In this document: positions 1-5,717 of the stretch, in pieces
How positions within the stretch are numbered: the stretch's first letter is position 1
Layout: the number at the start of each line of letters is the position of its first letter
Origin: Bacteroidota bacterium
GTDB taxonomy: Bacteria; Bacteroidota; Bacteroidia; Bacteroidales; VadinHA17
Assembly: GCA_030613125.1 (NCBI GenBank)
Contig: JAUWMO010000136.1
Coordinates: 1 to 8,889 of the forward strand
Length of the DNA: 8,889 nt
Direction of reading: 5' to 3'
The notes under the pieces: generated by a model
What the model was told of the DNA's origin: nothing
Seen by the model: only the letters and a program-made list of their open reading frames with translations
The model's database searches: none
Translations under genes and position numbers: made by a program

Positions 1-32
1 GTGTATGGAAAAAGTAACATACCACTTAGATA

Positions 33-52
33 CCCCGCTGCTTGCGGCGGGG
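33..52. repeat. GC-rich hairpin repeat at left edge
   Basis: CCCCGC (33-38) pairs with GCGGGG (47-52). The stem extends inward by a T-G wobble and a G-C pair, leaving a CTTG tetraloop at 41-44. It stands out sharply from the AT-rich flanks. No T-run follows on the + strand, so it does not look like a simple intrinsic terminator. It resembles the short interspersed palindromes (REP-like elements) scattered between genes in many bacterial genomes; that assignment is inference, and no associated transposase lies in the window. GCTGCTTG at 37-44 recurs at 2161-2168, which hints at a shared repeat family. Confidence 0.65.
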
Positions 53-142
53 AGATTCATTCCAAAAATTAAGAAATGTTTAATGCTGTTTTTGAAGGCA
101 TGATGATTTCCTTTGAAACAACAGGTATCTGACTGATTGTGA

Positions 143-161
143 TTTTTTTTTTTGTATTTTG
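143..161 (+). promoter_or_regulatory. T11 tract and near-consensus -7 box before the SDR gene
   Basis: Eleven consecutive T residues (143-153) are followed by G and then TATTTTG (155-161), one base short of the Bacteroidota -7 consensus TAnnTTTG. No clear TTTG lies at the expected upstream distance. The position, about 23 bases before the GTG start, is suitable for a promoter, but the match is weak. The homopolymer run could also be a slippage-prone spacer. Confidence 0.2.
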
Positions 162-183
162 CGCCATCAAGTAAAATAGATAA

Positions 184-978
184 GTGAAATTTGAAAATAA
201 GGTTATATGGATAGCAGGAGCCTCTTCAGGAATAGGGGAGAGTCTTGTTTATGAGTTTATTAATGAAGGGGCCATAGTTATAGCATCTGCACCTTTCAAA
301 GAAAAATTACAGGATGTAAGAAAGAATTGTGGTGAAAAAAAAGAATTCTGTCATGTACTTCATTTAGACATGGAACACCAGGAAGATTTTCCCGGGCTTG
401 TTAATACAGTAGTTGCTTCCTATAAAAAGATAGATATTCTTTTGCATGTTGCCGGAATTAGTCAAAGGGCTCTTACGGTAGATACATCCATGAAAACCAC
501 CAGAAAAATTATGGAGATTAATTTTTTTGGGGCAGTTGCACTAACACATGCTGTATTACCGGTGATGATATCTCAGGGGTTTGGACAAATAGCTGTAATA
601 ACCAGTATTTCAGGGAAGTTTGGTTTTCCTTTGAGGTCAACCTACTCGGCTTCCAAACATGCTCTTCACGGATATTTTGAATCGTTACAAGCTGAGTTGC
701 TTGAAAAAAATATTTATATTACACTTGTTGTGCCTGGCAGGGTACACACTGCAATATCTTATAATGCATTGACTGCTGATGGTACGCCATGGGGAAAGAT
801 GGATGATGGTCTGGCGGGTGGTATATCCACTGAGAAAGCTGCAAAGAAAATTCTTTCAGCAATACAAAAAAGGAAAAAAGAAGTTCTTATTGGAGGCAAA
901 GAATTATTTATGGTATATATCAAGAAATTTTTTCCCTGGTTATTTTGGAAGATGGTGTCACGGATAAACCCAACTTGA
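184..978 (+). CDS. SDR family NAD(P)-dependent oxidoreductase (DHRS7-like)
   Basis: A classical short-chain dehydrogenase/reductase of 264 residues. Visible motifs are the cofactor-binding AGASSGIG (residues 11-18), Asp62 after beta-3, HVAG (88-91) in place of the usual NNAG, Asn113, and the catalytic Ser141, Tyr154 and Lys158 (YSASK), followed by PG (184-185). The Asn-Ser-Tyr-Lys tetrad is complete, so the enzyme should be active on a carbonyl or alcohol; the substrate is unknown. The C-terminal tail (about 241-261) is aromatic and basic, as in membrane-associated DHRS7-type members, and may anchor the enzyme peripherally. The start is GTG: an in-frame TAA lies directly before it (181-183), and the next in-frame ATG falls after the Rossmann motif, so no better start exists. 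No strong Shine-Dalgarno is seen. A VOC gene follows after 50 bases, suggesting one transcript. Confidence 0.93.
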   Translation: MKFENKVIWIAGASSGIGESLVYEFINEGAIVIASAPFKEKLQDVRKNCGEKKEFCHVLHLDMEHQEDFPGLVNTVVASYKKIDILLHVAGISQRALTVDTSMKTTRKIMEINFFGAVALTHAVLPVMISQGFGQIAVITSISGKFGFPLRSTYSASKHALHGYFESLQAELLEKNIYITLVVPGRVHTAISYNALTADGTPWGKMDDGLAGGISTEKAAKKILSAIQKRKKEVLIGGKELFMVYIKKFFPWLFWKMVSRINPT

Positions 979-1028
979 GAATATCATTAAAAAATTTTAT
1001 ATTTTTATGCACTTAAAAAATTGAAGCA

Positions 1029-2105
1029 ATGAGTGATTTTGTGATAAGTGGGATACAGCAAGTTGGTATTGGTGTTTCAAATCTAAATGAAGCATGGAGA
1101 TGGTATCGGAAAAATTTCGGTATTGATATTCGTATTTTTGAGGAAGAAGCCACAGCAGATCTGATGAAATCCTATACAGGTGGAGAAGCTCGTAATCGTC
1201 ATGCTGCCATGGCATTAAACCTGCAGGGTGGAGGAGGTTTTGAGATTTGGCAATATACCGAACGGATACCTGAAGCCTCAGGATTTGAAATTCAACTTGG
1301 TGATCTGGGGATCTTTGCTATCAAAATTAAAAGTAAAAATGTTAATAATACTTTCAATCATTTCAAATCTCAGGGACTTAACCTTTTGGGTGAACTAAGG
1401 AAAGACCTGAGAGGTGAAGAATACTTCTTTATGAGAGATCCGTACGGGAATTTATTTCAGGTTGTTAATGGGGAAGACTGGTTCAGGGAAGAAAAAAAGC
1501 TTACAGGCTCTGCATACGGTGCAATAATCGGAACCTCCAATATAAAGCACTCTTTGAAATTTTATTCCAGAATACTTGGATACGATCACGTTGTTTACGA
1601 CGAAACGAAAAAATTTGATGATTTTGCAGATATTCCCGGAGGAGATAGTCAGCTTCGCCGGGTATTACTGTTTCATAGTAAGGAAAGAAAGGGCGGATTT
1701 AGCAAGCTGTTTGGTGCCAGCTATATTGAGCTGGTTTCATCTGTTGAACGGAAACCCAGAAAAATTTTTGAAGGCCGGTTTTGGGGCGATCTTGGTTTTA
1801 TTCATTTATGTTATGACATTCATGGGATGCAGAATCTGAAAAGGGTTTGCAAAAATGAGGGGTTTCCTTTCAAAGTGGATAGTTTTGAGGATCATAATGA
1901 TCAGGGTTTCGATATTGGTGAAGCCAGTGGTCATTTTGCTTATGTTGAAGATCCGGATGGCACACTTATTGAATTTGTGGAAACGCTGAGGCTCCCTTTA
2001 ATTAAGAAAATAGGCTTCTATATGAATCTGAAAGGCCGGTACGTAAATAAAGCTATGCCAAACTGGTTGCTAAAAGCACTTCGATTTAACAGGGTAAAAG
2101 ATTAG
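1029..2105 (+). CDS. Two-domain VOC (glyoxalase/dioxygenase-like) protein
   Basis: A 358-residue protein with two vicinal-oxygen-chelate domains, about residues 7-148 and 160-318, each closing with the family signature (DPYGNLFQV at 137-145 and DPDGTLIEF at 308-316), plus a basic tail of about 40 residues. The N-terminal domain appears to have lost most metal ligands: Gln11 sits where beta-1 His is expected, Ile95 at the second His, and Gln144 at the final Glu; only Glu72 remains. The C-terminal domain keeps Glu234, His259 and Glu315 but lacks the first His (about Gly164). A metal-free N-half with a metal-binding C-half recalls type I extradiol dioxygenases and HPPD, but the ligand set is not theirs, so no reaction is assigned. 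It follows the SDR gene by 50 bases and may act on a related substrate. The TAG stop lies inside a heptad repeat. Confidence 0.88.
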   Translation: MSDFVISGIQQVGIGVSNLNEAWRWYRKNFGIDIRIFEEEATADLMKSYTGGEARNRHAAMALNLQGGGGFEIWQYTERIPEASGFEIQLGDLGIFAIKIKSKNVNNTFNHFKSQGLNLLGELRKDLRGEEYFFMRDPYGNLFQVVNGEDWFREEKKLTGSAYGAIIGTSNIKHSLKFYSRILGYDHVVYDETKKFDDFADIPGGDSQLRRVLLFHSKERKGGFSKLFGASYIELVSSVERKPRKIFEGRFWGDLGFIHLCYDIHGMQNLKRVCKNEGFPFKVDSFEDHNDQGFDIGEASGHFAYVEDPDGTLIEFVETLRLPLIKKIGFYMNLKGRYVNKAMPNWLLKALRFNRVKD

Positions 2106-2129
2106 TTCCTGTTTCTTAGTTCTTAGTTT
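2102..2129. repeat. Degenerate TTAGTTC heptad array
   Basis: Four consecutive 7-base units: TTAGTTC (2102-2108), CTGTTTC (2109-2115), TTAGTTC (2116-2122) and TTAGTTT (2123-2129). The first unit contains the TAG stop of the VOC gene (2103-2105), so the array abuts and overlaps the coding end. A further isolated TTAGTTC occurs at 2263-2269. Confidence 0.7.
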
Positions 2130-2168
2130 GTCAGTTCAACCTTCATCCTTATTCAGCTTCGCTGCTTG

Positions 2169-2193
2169 TCCGTTCGTAGCTTGCGTAGGCGGA
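2169..2193. repeat. Imperfect TCCG/CGGA inverted repeat
   Basis: TCCG (2169-2172) pairs with CGGA (2190-2193), extended by two T-G wobbles, around a 13-base centre. Its core GCTTGCG (2179-2185) also occurs at 40-46 in the left-edge hairpin, and the TCCG/CGGA ends match those of the right-edge palindromes. It looks like a decayed copy of a GC-rich palindromic repeat. Confidence 0.4.
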
Positions 2194-2230
2194 TCATAAG
2201 TTCGTCGCTATGCTCCTCACGTAATTTGCT

Positions 2231-2286
2231 CGGGCGGTGCCCTCGCTGTCATTGATGGTCATTAGTTCGCTGCCTGCCCCCGCCCG
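2231..2286. repeat. 7-bp inverted repeat with long loop
   Basis: CGGGCGG (2231-2237) is the reverse complement of CCGCCCG (2280-2286); a T-G wobble (2230/2287) extends it by one pair. The 42-base loop contains the GTCATT direct repeat and a TTAGTTC unit. No T-run follows on either strand. It could fold in RNA from either converging transcript, but chance pairing in a GC-rich patch is not excluded. Confidence 0.35.
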
Positions 2287-2320
2287 GATGATCTCATGAG
2301 TGAAAGCGAATAATTACCAC

Positions 2321-2412
2321 CTTCATCGTTCATCTTTCATAGATCAACCTTCATCTCTTGATTCTTGAATCTTGGTTCTTGATTCTTGGTTCTTGATTCT
2401 TGATTCTTGGTA
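2321..2412. repeat. Heptanucleotide repeat cluster
   Basis: Seven-base periodicity runs almost unbroken through this stretch. The first block reads CTTCATC, GTTCATC, TTTCATA, GATCAAC, CTTCATC (2321-2355). After one extra T (2356) come eight perfect-length units at 2357-2412: CTTGATT, CTTGAAT, CTTGGTT, CTTGATT, CTTGGTT, CTTGATT, CTTGATT, CTTGGTA. Units vary mainly at positions 5-6, giving degenerate satellites rather than a clean microsatellite. Because 7 is not a multiple of 3, it is not built as an in-frame peptide repeat. Confidence 0.85.
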
Positions 2413-2456
2413 ATGTTACGCCAATGTAACCTCTAACTTCAAGAGTGTTTTCATCA

Positions 2457-3251
2457 TCACTGTCTCTCCATATATGCCGTTGTGAAAATATCATCTGGTA
2501 AATCTTTATTTACCTCGATTTCTTCCATTATTATTTCGGATTTTCTTCCATTCTGATGATTTTCCATTATTAATTCAGTTGCAAGGAATTTTTTTTCAGC
2601 GATATCAATCATTTTAACTTTTTGTGATATTAATGTTTTCAACACCTCCTCATCCAGGTCGAAATAGATTGCTTTTCGCAATATGTAGTCTTTTTGCGCA
2701 ACAAATAATATCTCTTTTGAATATCCAAGATCGCTGGCTATTTCATCATTTGAAGGAATGCATTCAATTTTCCAACAATCTGTTTCATTCACTTTTTCTC
2801 TTCCCAATATCTTAAAGGTAAAATCATCCGGATTAATGGCTGACATATCTGCATTGGAAAATTCTGATCCCATGAAACTTTTTCCTTTTTCACTGCTAAC
2901 AATCCTCCTGGTTTTCCTTAACGCCGGCAGGTATATCCACATATCATCAGCTTTATGATCATAATCGTAGACCAGCATACCAGTACCTTTAACATCTGAG
3001 GGAGAAAGAAATATAATAATTCTTTTGTCAAGATTTTCATTATCATATGATTTTGAAGCCATATAAGTCCTTCTTATCCGCTCCCTGCCTTTCTTATCAA
3101 TGATTTTAAGGGTTGATACAGTTTCCAGTCCCTTGAATTTTCCATTTTCTTTCGATTTTTGCATAATATGCCTGGCATTTTCCTGCCCGGAGGCTTTTAC
3201 AATAAATAAACCTGATATTAGAACTAATAATATTAATTTCAGAATTTTCAT
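2457..3251 (-). CDS. LolA-like periplasmic outer-membrane lipoprotein-sorting protein
   Basis: A 264-residue secreted protein of the LolA-like (outer membrane lipoprotein-sorting, PF17131-type) family. Residues 1-22 form a signal peptide with a likely cut after Ala-Ser-Gly, before Gln23. There is no lipobox Cys, so the mature protein should be soluble in the periplasm. Family hallmarks are GTGMLVYDYD (89-98), ADDMWIYLPALRKTRRI (101-117) and GSEFSNADM (128-136), typical of the half-barrel that binds acyl chains. It is the last gene of a three-gene - strand operon, starting 42 bases after the RND permease. The likely role is to accept a lipid or lipid-modified cargo from the permease and carry it toward the outer membrane; the cargo is unknown. 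It is longer and different in motif from housekeeping LolA, so a specialised carrier is more likely than the general Lol chaperone. Confidence 0.9.
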   Translation of the reverse strand: MKILKLILLVLISGLFIVKASGQENARHIMQKSKENGKFKGLETVSTLKIIDKKGRERIRRTYMASKSYDNENLDKRIIIFLSPSDVKGTGMLVYDYDHKADDMWIYLPALRKTRRIVSSEKGKSFMGSEFSNADMSAINPDDFTFKILGREKVNETDCWKIECIPSNDEIASDLGYSKEILFVAQKDYILRKAIYFDLDEEVLKTLISQKVKMIDIAEKKFLATELIMENHQNGRKSEIIMEEIEVNKDLPDDIFTTAYMERQ

Positions 3252-3293
3252 TTTTGTAGTGTTTATGTTTTAGTCTGTTTTATTATTCAAATG

Positions 3294-5669
3294 CTAATTG
3301 GTAACGTGTTTGTTAAATATTGGCTTAAGTTTAATATTACCTGCCCGTTCTTTTAGTTTACCGATCAGGTTTCCATGGTAATTGACAGGAGTCTTTTTAA
3401 GCTGACGATTTTCAGATTTAACGATAGCAGGTTTGAATACAAGCAGGAGTGAAGGGATCACCATTAATGCTCCTATCAAACATGCAGAGATTGAAAGGAC
3501 AGTAAGAAATCCAAAAAAGCGTATAGGAGGGAAGGCTGAGAAAAGAAGCACTGCAAAACCAATAATTACAGAAAGTGCATTGAAAATAATCCCTCTGCCT
3601 GTTGTTTCAAGTGTTTTCTTAATGGCATTTTCAGGATTCAAGGCGTTTTTTCGTTCCTCCCTGTAACGCCAAAGAAAATGTACTGTATAGTCAACCCCAA
3701 TTCCAATCATCATTGAGGACAAGAGGGCAGTGGCAATATCAAGTCTGATCCCCAGAATACCCATCAGACCAAATAGAAGTATTATTGCCAATACTAATGG
3801 AATTGTTGAAATTAATCCCGCTGAAAACGACCGGAATATCAGCATGACCAAAATTGCAATTGCAATAATGGCAAGCAAAAGTGAGACCATTTGACCTCTG
3901 ACTACAAGATCGGCCAGCTCAGATACCACATACCCGTAGCCTCCGATAAGTTTAATATTTTCGTCTCCATCTGTTAGCTCCCTGGCATAACTGATTACAT
4001 TCTTAATGGTGGTATTGCTCCCGTCATTCAATGTTACAATTATCTGGGCATATTTGTAGTCAAAGTCTACAAGTTGCTCAAAGTCTTCCGGATCACCACT
4101 CATAGAATACAATTCAAAATACTGGGCTACAGCATTTCTTGAATCCGGAATGTCATTATACCAGAGATCACCTTTGTCATTTATTGCTTTGCTCATTTCT
4201 TTAATAACATCGGTAATAGACAAAACACTACCCACACCCTCATGTTGCTCAAGGGCATTTGCATAGAAATCCATCCTGTTAAGTAAACCGGGATCTTTGA
4301 TATCTCCCTCAACCAACAGGGAGATGGTCTGTGTACCACCAAAATTTTGATTAATAATGGCTGCTCCGGTCCTGACAGGGTGTTTTTTAGGAAAAAAGTT
4401 TTCAATATTAGTATCTACCTTTAGTAAGGTTAACCCCACACCGGTCAGCATGACAACAACGAGGGTTATCCCCAAAATTCGTTTTGGATGTGCAGTAACT
4501 ATTTTACCGAATCTTATAATAACACGCTCAAACCAATCATTTCTGCCTGAACTTTTACTGAACCGTAACCTGTCATTTTTAAGAAAGCTTAACATGGCAG
4601 GAATGAACAACAGGCTTAGAATAAGAGCAAAACCAATACCGGTTGCTGCCAGGATACCTAACTGACGCGCCGGTATCATTTGGTGGGAAAGCAGACTTAA
4701 TATTCCGGCCAGAGTGGTTATACCCGTTAATATAACAGGTATTTTAAGACTGGCAAAAACTTGTGCTGAAAGCTCTTTCTGATTGTATCCATTAGTTTTT
4801 CCATGTGCCAGTTCCTGATATCGGGCAATCAGGTGAATCCCATAATCATTAGCTACGGCAATTAAAACTATTGGAAGTAACAAGGTAATAATTGACATTT
4901 TCCAACCTGCCAATGGCATAATTCCCATACTGATAATTATTGCCATTATTACAACCGAAAAAGGTAACATCACACCTCTTTTCTGTCTGAAAAAGAAGTA
5001 GAGCATTATCAGCATAATGATAAGTCCCCCTGGTAAAAGAAATTTAAAATCGTGACTTAACTCTTTTGATACAATTGCTTTAAGGTATGGTAACCCACCT
5101 AAGAAAACCTCTTCCTTCCCGGGAGTTTCTTTGATGATAGAATTAACTTCCGTAATAATATTTTCTTCTGATACACCCTGGTTGAGGATCATGATAACTG
5201 CCGCCATTGTGAAATCAGAAGAAACAACCGTTTTGTACACCAAATCATTATTTTTCAAGTTACTTCTAAGGATTTCCCTTTCATCTGAAGTTTTTGGAAT
5301 TCGCTTTATTGCAGGTTCTACTATCATAGCTCCATTTTCACCTCTGATACTTTTTGAGTCAAATAAGGATAAGGTTTTATTGATTCCATCCATTTTATTG
5401 ATGGATTTGGAGATTTTTTTCAATCGTTTCAGAGTTACGGCAGATAAGACATCTTCTGTTTTCAGTACAACTACCAGCATATCATTTCCACCAAAAATAT
5501 TTTCTATTTTTTGTGTATTAACCCTTGAGGTCATTGTTTCCGGAATATAATGGTTTATGTCAGGATCAATTTTAGCCCTGGGTATCTGAAGGCCGAAAGC
5601 TATTGTAATAATTATGCTTGCTGTAAGTATCCACCAGCGATATTTAATAATAAATTTTCCTGTGTTCAT
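3294..5669 (-). CDS. RND superfamily permease, MMPL/HAE3 type
   Basis: A 791-residue inner-membrane transporter with the duplicated RND fold: TM1 (about 12-30), a periplasmic loop to about 205, TM2-6 (about 210-360), then TM7 (about 398-416), a second loop to about 590 and TM8-12 (about 593-745). Each half carries the proton-relay motif in its fourth helix: NDYGIH with Asp275, and GVDYTVHF with Asp660. The length and small loops fit the HAE3/COG1033 group (predicted lipid or hydrophobe exporters) rather than the roughly 1000-residue AcrB-type drug pumps. No membrane-fusion protein or TolC gene is nearby; instead an outer-membrane barrel lies 48 bases upstream and a LolA-like carrier 42 bases downstream. 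A Lys-rich cytoplasmic tail of about 45 residues follows TM12. The inferred role is proton-driven extraction or transfer of a hydrophobic molecule to the periplasmic carrier. Substrate and direction are not shown by the sequence. Confidence 0.92.
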   Translation of the reverse strand: MNTGKFIIKYRWWILTASIIITIAFGLQIPRAKIDPDINHYIPETMTSRVNTQKIENIFGGNDMLVVVLKTEDVLSAVTLKRLKKISKSINKMDGINKTLSLFDSKSIRGENGAMIVEPAIKRIPKTSDEREILRSNLKNNDLVYKTVVSSDFTMAAVIMILNQGVSEENIITEVNSIIKETPGKEEVFLGGLPYLKAIVSKELSHDFKFLLPGGLIIMLIMLYFFFRQKRGVMLPFSVVIMAIIISMGIMPLAGWKMSIITLLLPIVLIAVANDYGIHLIARYQELAHGKTNGYNQKELSAQVFASLKIPVILTGITTLAGILSLLSHQMIPARQLGILAATGIGFALILSLLFIPAMLSFLKNDRLRFSKSSGRNDWFERVIIRFGKIVTAHPKRILGITLVVVMLTGVGLTLLKVDTNIENFFPKKHPVRTGAAIINQNFGGTQTISLLVEGDIKDPGLLNRMDFYANALEQHEGVGSVLSITDVIKEMSKAINDKGDLWYNDIPDSRNAVAQYFELYSMSGDPEDFEQLVDFDYKYAQIIVTLNDGSNTTIKNVISYARELTDGDENIKLIGGYGYVVSELADLVVRGQMVSLLLAIIAIAILVMLIFRSFSAGLISTIPLVLAIILLFGLMGILGIRLDIATALLSSMMIGIGVDYTVHFLWRYREERKNALNPENAIKKTLETTGRGIIFNALSVIIGFAVLLFSAFPPIRFFGFLTVLSISACLIGALMVIPSLLLVFKPAIVKSENRQLKKTPVNYHGNLIGKLKERAGNIKLKPIFNKHVTN

Positions 5670-5717
5670 GCTTAATATATTTGATTTTTTCTATAATGTT
5701 TTCGTATATAAATTATT

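Larger units (their letters stand above)
2136..2355. repeat. 12-base direct repeats bracketing the GC-rich patch
   Basis: TCAACCTTCATC occurs exactly at 2136-2147 and 2344-2355, with a third shortened copy, ACCTTCATC, at 2319-2327. The outer pair encloses about 196 bases that include the GC-rich patch. They may be insertion or slippage scars, or simply members of the heptad family, since CTTCATC is itself a heptad unit in the right-hand cluster. Confidence 0.6.
2106..2456. other. Repeat-rich convergent intergenic region
   Basis: This 351-base gap lies between the 3' ends of the VOC gene (+) and the LolA-like gene (-). No credible coding frame is seen. It is mosaic: AT-rich heptad arrays at both ends enclose a GC-rich patch at about 2155-2310, unlike the surrounding genes in composition. 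Internal repeats include TTCGCTGC at 2158-2165 and 2267-2274, GTCATT at 2249-2254 and 2258-2263, and the 8-base palindrome CTCATGAG at 2293-2300. A weak hairpin, GTTAC/GTAAC (2415-2419 and 2426-2430), lacks a T-run. Transcription from both sides must end here, but no canonical rho-independent terminator could be identified. Confidence 0.75.

Noticed and set aside
5..103. Small + strand ORF of 32 codons, and an open frame from base 1 to 72
   Set aside because: Both read straight through the GC-rich hairpin at 33-52, have no recognisable protein features and look like translated repeat.
2155..2310. Structured RNA gene or small coding gene in the GC-rich patch
   Set aside because: Only short or long-loop pairings can be drawn, no tRNA-like or known ncRNA motif was recognised, and no credible reading frame was seen.
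2321..2412. CRISPR-like array
   Set aside because: Units are 7 bases with no spacers, far from the repeat-spacer layout of CRISPR, and no cas gene is present.
5131..5550. 139-codon + strand ORF and other ORFs opposite the - strand operon
   Set aside because: They lie wholly within the RND permease, LolA-like or barrel genes, whose frames carry clear family motifs; these are antisense shadows.
3294..5669. AcrB-type multidrug efflux pump
   Set aside because: The protein is about 790 residues with short periplasmic loops, and no membrane-fusion or TolC gene is adjacent; HAE3/MMPL type fits better.
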